Part shown: positions 43,278 through 51,135 of the stretch, in pieces
Layout of the letters: each line of letters opens with the position of its first letter
Numbering within the stretch: position 1 is the first letter of the stretch
Source of the DNA: a virus
IMG/VR virus record: IMGVR_UViG_3300028829_003504
Coordinates: 1-64,000 of that record
Strand: one strand, 5' to 3'
DNA length: 64,000 bases
The notes under the pieces: model-generated
The model's database searches: none
Seen by the model: the letters and a program-made list of their open reading frames with translations, nothing else
What the model was told of the DNA's origin: nothing
Program-made: the position numbers and the translations under genes

Positions 43278-44729
43278 CTACGCAGCTAACAGTTTTTCAT
43301 AGAAACCGTAGGCCACTTCCCTAACTTCATCGAAGGTTTGATTGCGAAGAAGCTCGCCGGTATTCCAGACAGGCTCAAGAAGCCCGCTATTTATACGGTT
43401 ATCAACTTGCCTCCAAACGATATCACCAAATTCATTAAACTCTACGCAGAAGTAACCTTCTTTAGAATGTTTATTCGGATCAGCTTTAGGACGTTTGCTG
43501 GTTTTAGTAGGAACGCCGTTAATAGTCATCATGCTTGCTTTCATAGCGAAGCCACCATCGTCACGGCCGTGAGCTTGTAGTAGTTTACCGCCTTGACCAA
43601 ACACTAAATTTAAAGCGCTGAGCTTTTTGCTTCTCATTAAGTCTTGGATATCAGTGATAACTTGTACGTCAGTTCCGTCACCCTGTATTACACGAATGTA
43701 ATCAGGTAGAACTTTATAGCCTTTTCTATTGATCTCGTATCCGAAGATTTCCATCAAACGCTCAACTATACGTACAGGTTCGTTAACTGCATGACCTGAG
43801 TCAGGGCGTATTATCAAGCAACCCTTTCCCTTACCTTCTTTGAATGCTGCAATGACTTCATCTTTAAGTTCTTCCCAGTAGCCTAAAGCACGGTCTGTGT
43901 CATAGGTATCAGGTAGTACACTTACTTTGTCGCCGTTTGCTACATACGTTTTAAGTAGGAAAGAGAAAAGTTCTTTTTCACGGGCCTCACCCCAAGATAG
44001 AACTACGTTATGCTCAATAGCAAAAACAGAATATGCTGACATACCCTCTTTAGTGCCGTAAGCTTGCTCAGCAGTCCATGTACCTTCAAGAGTATCACTA
44101 CCCTTAGAAGTAACTTGGTGAGACATTCCACCAACTGATGCACCTTCACCACAATTTACACCTCTAGCACCGAAGTCATTAAGAGCAAAATCCATATAGC
44201 CGGCGATTAGATCATCGTCTATACTTTCATTGGCAAATTTACCTATAATAACTTTCTGCTCTAGACTCTTAGTTGCAACGGTAATAGAATACCAGATGCG
44301 CTGAATTAAAGCTTCGAAGTACATTGGTAACCACGCAAACTCTTTATCAGTGTTGGTAATAACCATCAGTGGAGTTTTCTGAGCCGTTACAGTACCTTCA
44401 GGTAGTGCGCGGAACTCAAGTGGAAGTTTACCATCATGCTTCGTAACAATAAGTTCCCAACCTTTACGATTGAACTTAGCGCCGTGCCGCAATGCGAAGT
44501 CCTCGCAGATATCAATCATTTCCATTGTGATACGTTCACTAAAGTAACGCTTAAGGATATATTGCAATCCAAAGAACATTGTTTTAGTCATACCGTAACG
44601 GCTTTCAAGATAGACGTAAGAGAATTCTAAACCTTCAACCAATTGTTCGTAGTGACCCAATTTGTAGCTGTCGGTTCTCAAGATTAATGGTACATCTGTA
44701 ATTAACATATTAGTGTTAAAAAGTTTCAT
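43278..44729 (-). CDS. nadV: Nicotinamide phosphoribosyltransferase
   Basis: 483 residues, the usual length. TDSYKLGHYEQ near the start, RGVNCGEGASVGGMSHQ, RPDSGHAVNEPVRIV, RVIQGDGTD and NLVFGQGGKLLQ are signature blocks of NAMPT. It joins nicotinamide to phosphoribosyl pyrophosphate to make NMN. With the NMN adenylyltransferase at 47337 it forms a complete route to NAD, as in KVP40 NadV/NatV. Its 27-base leader is identical to that of the adenylyltransferase. Confidence 0.95.
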   Translation of the reverse strand: MKLFNTNMLITDVPLILRTDSYKLGHYEQLVEGLEFSYVYLESRYGMTKTMFFGLQYILKRYFSERITMEMIDICEDFALRHGAKFNRKGWELIVTKHDGKLPLEFRALPEGTVTAQKTPLMVITNTDKEFAWLPMYFEALIQRIWYSITVATKSLEQKVIIGKFANESIDDDLIAGYMDFALNDFGARGVNCGEGASVGGMSHQVTSKGSDTLEGTWTAEQAYGTKEGMSAYSVFAIEHNVVLSWGEAREKELFSFLLKTYVANGDKVSVLPDTYDTDRALGYWEELKDEVIAAFKEGKGKGCLIIRPDSGHAVNEPVRIVERLMEIFGYEINRKGYKVLPDYIRVIQGDGTDVQVITDIQDLMRSKKLSALNLVFGQGGKLLQAHGRDDGGFAMKASMMTINGVPTKTSKRPKADPNKHSKEGYFCVEFNEFGDIVWRQVDNRINSGLLEPVWNTGELLRNQTFDEVREVAYGFYEKLLAA

Positions 44730-44730
44730 A

Positions 44731-44757
44731 GTTGTTCTCCTCGAACATTAGTTTACA
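44731..44757 (-). promoter_or_regulatory. Leader shared by the two NAD-salvage genes
   Basis: 27 bases directly before the start of the NAMPT gene are identical to 48415-48441 before the adenylyltransferase; it includes GTAAACTAATG and GAGGAGAAC. The promoter-like word AATGTAAAC lies at its upstream end. Confidence 0.7.
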
Positions 44758-44916
44758 TTGCATTTAGTTAATAACCCACACTGTGGGGTTGCGTATTCGG
44801 ATTTCGCTAGGGCCGTTAAGACCCAAGTGGTAATAGCATCCACTGGTCACTGGTAGATATTCTATCACTGATAGATATATCAAATATGGTTATAGCCCGA
44901 CACTGTCAGGTCTATG
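44758..44916. promoter_or_regulatory. Upstream region of nadV with three ACT-centred palindromes
   Basis: CCCACACTGTGGG (about 44776-44788), CTATCACTGATAG (44862-44874) and GACACTGTC (about 44901-44909) are all stems with an ACT triloop. They could be operator sites or RNA hairpins in the NAMPT leader. On the minus strand the middle one reads CTATCAGTGATAG, identical to the core of the tetO operator. Confidence 0.45.
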
Positions 44917-45159
44917 TTATTCTTGAGGCGAGATAGCCTTTATGAAGCCTTGTTTAAGATTCAACATTGCTTCTTCTTTATCCTGTCCGTACCCTACCAA
45001 ATCAAGACTTCCGTTAATCATCGAGTCCCAGAAGTTAGTTTTAATATGACACTCATGACTCTGGTGTTTTTGCTTACCATCGTCTATGTGTTCAATTTTA
45101 AACTGCTGCATGAGTGTATCGACTAACGAAACGATTTCGCTACTCTGTTGGGTCGACAT
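44917..45159 (-). CDS. Small hypothetical protein
   Basis: 80 residues from ATG at 45159 (TTGGAGG 5 bases upstream), overlapping the end of the previous gene. Acidic, helical C-terminus (KEEAMLNLKQGFIKAI), which resembles a short HicB-like or DUF1902-type C-terminal helix. Not assigned. Confidence 0.5.
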   Translation of the reverse strand: MSTQQSSEIVSLVDTLMQQFKIEHIDDGKQKHQSHECHIKTNFWDSMINGSLDLVGYGQDKEEAMLNLKQGFIKAISPQE

Positions 45160-45634
45160 CACAGCCTCCAATGCAGGTACTATCTAACATTGCATCCTGT
45201 TGCTTACGGTCATCACTAGGGTAACGCGCTTCTACCGACGAGTGCTGCGCTTCATCAGAGGTACGATTGGCTACGGCTATAGTGTGCATTTCTTCAACGG
45301 CGTCATGGTCTTCTCGAATAATGTCCATCCACACTTCGTTCTTGTGCTTTAGCTTTTTTTGAAGCAAACCCATAACACTCAAAGGGTCTATGCTAAGAGT
45401 CTCACAAGCAAGAACAAAAGCACTTTGAATACTGTCGGCGAGTTCATCTATAACCCCGTCAACGGCAACGGGTTTCTTGTGCCTTACTTTACCTGCATGG
45501 ATTAAGCAGGCTTCGGCGAGTTCACTAGTTTCTTTTTGAGAATAACTAGCCAACGTACCTAAGTCATTGTTCTGTTTACCTACAACCGATGCTATCTCAA
45601 TTAAGTCAGTCGCTAAATGGGATAGGCCATCCAT
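45140..45634 (-). CDS. MazG-like nucleotide pyrophosphohydrolase candidate
   Basis: 164 residues. KETSELAEACLIHAGK then VIDELADSIQSAFVLA gives the ExxEL...ExxD pattern of the all-alpha NTP pyrophosphohydrolases. The C-terminal 60 residues are disordered and acidic. Such enzymes clean up unwanted or signalling nucleotides. Start overlaps the upstream stop by one base. Confidence 0.55.
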   Translation of the reverse strand: MDGLSHLATDLIEIASVVGKQNNDLGTLASYSQKETSELAEACLIHAGKVRHKKPVAVDGVIDELADSIQSAFVLACETLSIDPLSVMGLLQKKLKHKNEVWMDIIREDHDAVEEMHTIAVANRTSDEAQHSSVEARYPSDDRKQQDAMLDSTCIGGCDVDPTE

Positions 45635-45978
45635 TAGCTTTTCTTCTTAGTGGATTTAGCTTTAACTGCCTTAGTACTCGGAGCAATATATACAGGGAAC
45701 ACAGGTGACTTGAAATCCACAAGACGTTTAGCCGCTGCTTTCAAGCGACTGTCATGCTCGCCGTGGGCATTTAAGATCATACCCATTATCAAGTCACGTC
45801 TAGCTACAAGTTCTTCAAGATAACATAACATATCCGTTATATTATCTTCGGGCTCACGCGAGAACGCATCAGGCTTCTGGCCTACCAGTTCTTCATAGTG
45901 TACCGACGCTTCTGTTATTTGAGCTTTAGCTATTTCGATTTGTTCTATAATATTTTCTGAATTTATTAGTGCTTGCAT
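45634..45978 (-). CDS. Hypothetical helical protein
   Basis: 114 residues, two long helices and a Lys-rich C-terminus (KAVKAKSTKKKS). ATG after GAGGAATAACC. A TATAAACA word lies about 30 bases upstream. No family recognised. Confidence 0.5.
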   Translation of the reverse strand: MQALINSENIIEQIEIAKAQITEASVHYEELVGQKPDAFSREPEDNITDMLCYLEELVARRDLIMGMILNAHGEHDSRLKAAAKRLVDFKSPVFPVYIAPSTKAVKAKSTKKKS

Positions 45979-46090
45979 GGTTATTCCTCGTTAGTGTATA
46001 AGGTTGGTGTTTATAATCGCTGAAATTCAATCCTTCTTCGACATTCATGTCCTATATAGGCTTTACAAAACTATCCCATTAGTAGGTACA

Positions 46091-46351
46091 CTAGGTTTCT
46101 TCTGAGTAGTCGCGTAGAGGTCCTAAGCAGAAAGGACAGGCATTCATTACAATACCCGCAGGTACATGGCTACCACTGTGTGCAGTGAAACAGGTACCAA
46201 GACGTTCGTTGCTGGAAGTATTTACTGTAAAAACGTAGAAAATACCTTTTTGATTTTTACGTCGGGCTAATCCGCCAGGTTCTGCTACCTCTTTAAGGCT
46301 TTCGCATTGGGTAGCTGAATACCCACCAGTCTGCGAAGTACATCTGGTCAT
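46091..46351 (-). CDS. Small zinc-finger-like protein
   Basis: 86 residues, six Cys including CPFC near the end, which may bind zinc with the earlier Cys or His residues. ATG after AGGAGAAAGTA. The 123-base gap before it shows a possible broken small ORF but nothing firm. Confidence 0.5.
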   Translation of the reverse strand: MTRCTSQTGGYSATQCESLKEVAEPGGLARRKNQKGIFYVFTVNTSSNERLGTCFTAHSGSHVPAGIVMNACPFCLGPLRDYSEET

Positions 46352-46474
46352 TACTTTCTCCTATACACCTGCTTTATCTTCATCATCTTTGGCTTTACGT
46401 AAAGACAATATATGTGAATCTACATTGCCTTGGAGTTCTTCTATACGTAAAGGGCCTCAGGATTCAATTGTTTT

Positions 46475-46978
46475 CTACCCACCAGACAAACCTTTAATAG
46501 GATTATACTGAACACTTTTGCTGAACATTATTACACCGTCAGCCTCGAACATACTAAAATTACTAACGCTATTGCCATAACGTCCTTCGACATTACCTAT
46601 ACAACGCGCTGCAATGTCTTTGATGGTAAGTTCTTCGGGTATACCGCAGTTAATACCGTAGAATTTGAGTATGGCCTTAACTGCATCATAAATCTTAGGA
46701 GGCATAGGCTGGACAGCGTAGCGCATATCCTCTTCGAATATTTCACCTGCTGTTTCGTCTTCGACTTCAAACTTAACGTTGTCGCGGCTTGTGCCTGTTA
46801 GCCTAACATTGAACGGTACGAAGTCAGGAAGGTCGTCACGCAGAATTACTTCATATATACTACACGAATGGAATCCAGTAGGATGATTTAATGTTTTGGC
46901 CACAGCGTTAGCGTGTGAGGCTTTAACATCTCCGCAAGCCTCATCAAATGCTGCGTTACTTGGAAGTAAGTTATTCAT
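46475..46978 (-). CDS. Hypothetical protein
   Basis: 167 residues, acidic first half (ILRDDLPDFVPFNVRL, EVEDETAGEIFEED), mixed alpha/beta. No recognised domain. Starts 3 bases after the previous gene ends. Confidence 0.5.
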   Translation of the reverse strand: MNNLLPSNAAFDEACGDVKASHANAVAKTLNHPTGFHSCSIYEVILRDDLPDFVPFNVRLTGTSRDNVKFEVEDETAGEIFEEDMRYAVQPMPPKIYDAVKAILKFYGINCGIPEELTIKDIAARCIGNVEGRYGNSVSNFSMFEADGVIMFSKSVQYNPIKGLSGG

Positions 46979-46981
46979 AAT

Positions 46982-47281
46982 CTATCCGTACAAGTTAATG
47001 TTTGAAACATCAACTCCCTTATGGTTTAATAAATCACGTAAGCTCATAGGGCCTTTATGTTCTAGTCCTGTACCGAAGCTATACATTTTATCAGAATGGC
47101 TCGTTTCTTCACACATAGCATCCAATATATTCAATTCGCTTTTCTGGTAATTGTCCTGAATGTATAGTAGGTGTTCTTTATTTTCGACATAGCCACTTAG
47201 CTTTCTGCATGACCACCAGAATACTGGGAATTTCAAAATAGCTTCGTTTAGGTCGTCTTCCGTAATTTCTTGTCTTAACAT
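46982..47281 (-). CDS. Small protein with KFPxFWW motif, paralogue 1
   Basis: 99 residues from ATG at 47281 (AAGGAAC upstream); a longer frame starting at 47371 would overlap the preceding gene. ILKFPVFWWSCRKLSGYVENKEHL and LEHKGPMSLRDLLNHKGVDVSNINL are shared with the protein at 53696. A promoter-like AAATGTAAAC lies 48 bases upstream. Function unknown; probably alpha/beta. Confidence 0.6.
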   Translation of the reverse strand: MLRQEITEDDLNEAILKFPVFWWSCRKLSGYVENKEHLLYIQDNYQKSELNILDAMCEETSHSDKMYSFGTGLEHKGPMSLRDLLNHKGVDVSNINLYG

Positions 47282-47336
47282 GAGGGTGTTCCTTAGATAG
47301 ATGGGGGCACAACTCGTACCCCGATAAAGTTTACAT

Positions 47337-48413
47337 TTAGTCTTGTTGAGTGAAACCTGTTCCGTAACCACTAGCTAACATGTTTTGAATAATGAAGTAG
47401 TGATCCGCGTACAAGGCTTTACTCATTCTACGTACTTGAGCAAAAGGGAACCAACGAGCTTCTTTAGCATCGTCCATCCCTTTTACCTTAGGTAATTTTG
47501 AATCAGTAAGAATGAAAGATCCAACATGTGTGGTGAAATCACCACGGTCATCTCGCATAGGGTCTTCAAACATCTTCTTACCCCGATATGCCTGTTCTAG
47601 CGCACGAGGCGGTACGTTAATGTCTGTTTCTTCTTTAAGCTCACGTAAGATACAATCTCTTGCATACTCACCTGGGTTCTTAAAGCCACCAGGTAAAGCC
47701 CATTGGTCTTTGCCTGGGAAGTCTCTGCGTTTAATCAACAATAAGTGACCGTGGCAAACTACAAGTGCATCTCCCGTTATGAAATTAATTCCGTGAGGCA
47801 GATCCTTGTAGTCATTCTTGTATGCTAGGACTGAGCGATTGTGACCTACCAACCACTCGTACTCCTTTGTTTTACGAAACTTCTCCAAAAACACATTAGT
47901 CGAAGTTGGACAATTCGCAAAAGAAACTTGAGGATATACTGCGTTGTTGAAGTATATCTCACGTAACGGAGTTGCAGATATAGCATCCAAGTTATCTACA
48001 TGATGTTTCTTCCAACGAGGAAAGCCTCTAAGATAATAACTAGTATTATCTTTCAAGTGACCAACAAGTGCAATGTCATCGGGAAGACCCAAATGCTGCG
48101 CATGGTCATGGGCTAAACGTTGTACTTCTGATTCCCAATCATATTCAACATAAAGGTAATCGTTGAGCGGCTTAACTTGACATTTGAAGGATTTGGTTCC
48201 TGTCAGTGCAGGTCGAATCATTTCTAAACGTTCTTCGTATGAGAACGGATTTGCCAAGCTACGACTACGGTTGATTGATCCAATAAGTATCAATACATTG
48301 TCAGCAATCTTGCACGCTTCATCAATTAAGTAATCGTGACCGTTATGGTATATATGACTACGCATAATCACAACAGCCAAAGCTACCTTACCTTTTACTT
48401 TAAAATCTTTCAT
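47337..48413 (-). CDS. natV: Bifunctional NMN adenylyltransferase / Nudix hydrolase
   Basis: 358 residues. Residues about 12-190 are the nucleotidyltransferase domain: SHIYHNGHDYLI (the HxGH motif) and ISATPLREIY (the ISxTxxR motif). Residues 215-345 are a Nudix domain with GGFKNPGEYARDC followed by RELKEETDI, the full box. This matches NadM-Nudix and KVP40 NatV. It turns NMN into NAD, and the Nudix part probably removes ADP-ribose. Pairs with the NAMPT gene and shares its leader. Confidence 0.93.
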   Translation of the reverse strand: MKDFKVKGKVALAVVIMRSHIYHNGHDYLIDEACKIADNVLILIGSINRSRSLANPFSYEERLEMIRPALTGTKSFKCQVKPLNDYLYVEYDWESEVQRLAHDHAQHLGLPDDIALVGHLKDNTSYYLRGFPRWKKHHVDNLDAISATPLREIYFNNAVYPQVSFANCPTSTNVFLEKFRKTKEYEWLVGHNRSVLAYKNDYKDLPHGINFITGDALVVCHGHLLLIKRRDFPGKDQWALPGGFKNPGEYARDCILRELKEETDINVPPRALEQAYRGKKMFEDPMRDDRGDFTTHVGSFILTDSKLPKVKGMDDAKEARWFPFAQVRRMSKALYADHYFIIQNMLASGYGTGFTQQD

Positions 48414-48414
48414 G

Positions 48415-48441
48415 GTTGTTCTCCTCGAACATTAGTTTACA
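48415..48441 (-). promoter_or_regulatory. Leader identical to that of nadV
   Basis: Same 27 bases as 44731-44757, directly before natV. Only one base separates it from the start codon in both genes. Confidence 0.7.
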
Positions 48442-48493
48442 CTTGAGTATGTGGATTAAGTCCACGGCTATATAGACTACTATCTATATTACT

Positions 48494-48505
48494 TATTTAC
48501 AGTTT
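48494..48505 (-). promoter_or_regulatory. AAACTGTAAATA promoter motif
   Basis: Exact motif, 81 bases before the natV start and just after the stop of the preceding gene. Confidence 0.55.
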
Positions 48506-48509
48506 CGTG

Positions 48510-49196
48510 CTATTTGCGAAACTTGCCTAAAATAGAGCCCAAGCAGTTTGTAAGACTTTCGGCATGTACATCGAATGCCACAAGGCCTGGTCTACTAGGA
48601 AAGTTTACCACCAGTTGGAATCGATCGCCCAGGTAGTTAACCTTAACTGCGTCATTAGGGGTATTACCAATAAGAACTCTATCTCGAAGCAGGATGTCCA
48701 CTGAATCATCAAAGATCCTCTGAGCGACACGGTATTTACGTTCCTCTAAGATACTATGTGATAGGTCCTTTAGTACTATAGCCTCAGATAATCCAGAAGA
48801 GGTCATTCGAGCAACAAGTCCTCTAATAACGACTGCTTCAAAGATACTAAATTCGCAGCCTCTAATGTAATTACCGTATACCGCCCAGCCATGTCTTCCG
48901 TAATGCTTAATGGGATTAAGATCCATACAGGATACTCTATCCCACTGGGACGTGGTTAGGGAAAACTCACTAGGTAAGTCAAGCGTGTTCTTAATAATAG
49001 GACCACCACAAGACTGACTACCTAGTAGTACATCGTTGATATAGCTATTGATTTGTTTCAATTGGCCTTCGTTAGGCTTGGCTCCAACTACATATCCAAT
49101 ACCTTCATACTTGAAATCATCTTGTTGAACTTCGTCGAAGCTGAACACTTCCCATTTAGTAGGTATAAACGTCTCTAGAACTACAGGCCATCTCAT
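48510..49196 (-). CDS. Hypothetical protein
   Basis: 228 residues, ATG after AAGGAATCTAT. Mixed alpha/beta; HSILEERKYRVAQRIFDDSVD and RFQLVVNFPSRPGLVAF in the second half. No domain recognised. Lies between RNase H and natV. Confidence 0.5.
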   Translation of the reverse strand: MRWPVVLETFIPTKWEVFSFDEVQQDDFKYEGIGYVVGAKPNEGQLKQINSYINDVLLGSQSCGGPIIKNTLDLPSEFSLTTSQWDRVSCMDLNPIKHYGRHGWAVYGNYIRGCEFSIFEAVVIRGLVARMTSSGLSEAIVLKDLSHSILEERKYRVAQRIFDDSVDILLRDRVLIGNTPNDAVKVNYLGDRFQLVVNFPSRPGLVAFDVHAESLTNCLGSILGKFRK

Positions 49197-49205
49197 ATAG
49201 ATTCC

Positions 49206-49868
49206 TTATTTGGTTTGTTGTATTTGGGCGCTACGAATTTTACTACGAGCTTCGTGCATCGCACGTTTAGCTAACTTATCTACATGGCAGTTTGACATGT
49301 AGTGAGGTCCTGTATTCTCACGACCACGAGCTACGTGGATTATATCGTAGCTTGAGAACGTACTTAGCTCCCCGTAAGCTTGACGCGCCAGGATATTAGT
49401 ACTAATGGAGTATCCTGCTGATGCTTTCTCAATATGCTTCGCAGCTTCAAGACTGTCGGAATATATAACTAAGTGCGTATCGGAATTATTAAATACCGTG
49501 CCGTTTAACTCACGCGTAACATGTTTAGCCGTTAAGAGAATCGCATATATTTCAGCCTTTGTTGAATCCATCGTAGGACTAGCGTCCCCGAACACTTCGG
49601 CTTTCTGTAGGCCACCTAAGTTAAACATACTGGCTATACCTACCGCGGTAGAATCACTATCGAAGGATCCATCACAGTAAGCTACTATGCGTTTAGTCAT
49701 TAGCTCAAGGTAATCTTCAAATTCTTCACCAAACAACTCACGAGATAAGCTTCCGTCGGTATCTTTGGCGTTTTCTCGCCTGAGGACATTTTCAGGATGT
49801 TCAATAAGTATTTCACCTACTTTAAGTATTTGCCGTAAATCTTGAATTACTCTATATCTTCTTTTCAT
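49206..49868 (-). CDS. Ribonuclease HI-like protein
   Basis: 220 residues. After an N-terminal extension of about 60, AYCDGSFDSDSTAVGIAS, then STKAEIYAILLTAKH, VIYSDSLEAAKHIE and CHVDKLAKRA supply the four acidic residues (D, E, D, D) of RNase HI. It removes RNA paired to DNA, such as primers. The promoter motif lies 34 bases upstream. Confidence 0.85.
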   Translation of the reverse strand: MKRRYRVIQDLRQILKVGEILIEHPENVLRRENAKDTDGSLSRELFGEEFEDYLELMTKRIVAYCDGSFDSDSTAVGIASMFNLGGLQKAEVFGDASPTMDSTKAEIYAILLTAKHVTRELNGTVFNNSDTHLVIYSDSLEAAKHIEKASAGYSISTNILARQAYGELSTFSSYDIIHVARGRENTGPHYMSNCHVDKLAKRAMHEARSKIRSAQIQQTK

Positions 49869-49901
49869 TTTTGGTCCAAAAGAGTCACTGCGACTCTAAT
49901 A

Positions 49902-49912
49902 AATTTACAGTT
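49902..49912 (-). promoter_or_regulatory. AACTGTAAATT promoter motif
   Basis: One-base variant of the motif, 34 bases before the RNase H start. A hairpin GAGTC/GACTC (49882-49896) lies between. Confidence 0.5.
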
Positions 49913-49913
49913 C

Positions 49914-50777
49914 CTAGTGTCTATAGAACACTCGTATATTTTCATTCATGCGGGCTATATTACCGTCAGGGTGAAATACTTTAAAGTATGCGTGCTTAAG
50001 GATTAGTTTACTTGCGTTACCTTCAATCCATTGGGACATTCTAGCGGCCGCTATAACACGACCTATCTTTCCGGGTCTCACGCCCATAGCAGACGCTACT
50101 TCCTCCTCCGAGTGTTTGCTCATTTTAAGTTCAATGATCTGCTCGAATGCTTGCCTGTTTTTATTTATCCAGGCAAGCTCGGTAGTGTGCTTACTGTACA
50201 TGTCATCTTTATGTTTAAGGCCTGTTATTTTACGGAAGTTAAAGCAGATTAATTTATAGCGTGCGGGGATTTCTTTCTTTCTACCTTGTATGGCGGATAC
50301 TCGCTTGTCCTCCATTTCTCTGCTGAATTCCTCGAGACTTAAGTACATGGATTTTTCGTCGCCTTCAAATGTACGAGATAGGACTGATCGTACTCTAGTA
50401 GCTTCATTTTCAGTATTACAAGGACTAAAGTTTCGATTATGGACTAGGTAACCTAGGACATCTACATAGCGTATTCCCTTGTTACTAAGTTTTATTAGAA
50501 ACGTCTGCGTATCTACAAGGACACCGCATAGTCGATTGGATTCTTGATATTTATTTAAAGATTCCAGTGCATCTCGGTCAGCCGCTTCACGGAGGAAACT
50601 AGAAGGAAGGTCCATTTCAATCTCAGGAGGGCTATCAGGTATAGACATTTCGCTCAATTCTACGGCATTGCTAGTCTCTATTTTACGTTTGAGTGCTTTT
50701 TTCTTGACTACCAATTGAGCACCTACTCTAGTTAATTTTTTAGTCTTCTTCTTTTTCACCACTGTGCTTTCTCTCAT
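49914..50777 (-). CDS. Hypothetical protein with Lys-rich N-terminus and possible HTH
   Basis: 287 residues. First 35 residues are mostly Lys/Arg. SKHSEEEVASAMGVRPGKIGRVIAAARM near residue 225 reads like a helix-turn-helix, similar to sigma or recombinase DNA-binding segments. ATG after AGGATATTATC. A role as a phage regulator is possible but unproven. Confidence 0.5.
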   Translation of the reverse strand: MRESTVVKKKKTKKLTRVGAQLVVKKKALKRKIETSNAVELSEMSIPDSPPEIEMDLPSSFLREAADRDALESLNKYQESNRLCGVLVDTQTFLIKLSNKGIRYVDVLGYLVHNRNFSPCNTENEATRVRSVLSRTFEGDEKSMYLSLEEFSREMEDKRVSAIQGRKKEIPARYKLICFNFRKITGLKHKDDMYSKHTTELAWINKNRQAFEQIIELKMSKHSEEEVASAMGVRPGKIGRVIAAARMSQWIEGNASKLILKHAYFKVFHPDGNIARMNENIRVFYRH

Positions 50778-50854
50778 GATAATATCCTAGTTGTTTAAAA
50801 TTTACGTTTTTAATTGTTTTTTCTTTTTCGGGATTTTAAGCCTACACAAATAGG

Positions 50855-50878
50855 AAAGGGCAGCCGAAGCCACCCTTT
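50855..50878 (-). terminator. UUCG-loop terminator-like hairpin
   Basis: Minus strand: AAAGGGTGGC, TTCG, GCTGCCCTTT with two wobble pairs. The T tract is short, so strength is unsure. Resembles the hairpin at 37143. Confidence 0.55.
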
Positions 50879-51122
50879 TAGGTATATGAGTTTATAGAAA
50901 CCAATCTTTGCGGTCGTCTTGATTACGACACCTCCGCTTTACCTAAGACAAAGACTTAGAAACCTTGGGGAAGTCTTTGTCACGGAGAATGGTCATTGCA
51001 TACTTTCTATTTAGTATTTTAGACTGAGGCAGTAGTTTGTACCTAAGTACGTTTACCTCAATTAGGTGTCTACCCAATATTATGGAGTAATATTTGTCAT
51101 ATACTATTACTCACTTAGTATG
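50879..51122 (-). ncRNA. Candidate non-coding RNA between promoter motif and hairpin
   Basis: No ORF of useful length. It is bounded upstream by AAACTGTAAATA and downstream by the UUCG hairpin. AAGTCTTTGTC (50971-50981) and GACAAAGACTT (50947-50957) form a perfect 11-base-pair stem, stacked on CTCCG/CGGAG. It could instead be a long 3' untranslated region of thymidylate synthase or a leader for the gene at 49914. Confidence 0.4.
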
Positions 51123-51134
51123 TATTTACAGTTT
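51123..51134 (-). promoter_or_regulatory. AAACTGTAAATA promoter motif
   Basis: Exact motif immediately after the stop of the thymidylate synthase gene; the nearest downstream protein gene starts 346 bases away. Confidence 0.55.
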
Positions 51135-51135
51135 C

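Noticed and set aside
46375-46465. Small minus-strand frame reading IEELQGNVDSHILSLRKAK
   Set aside because: No usable start codon in frame; might be a broken gene but cannot be supported.
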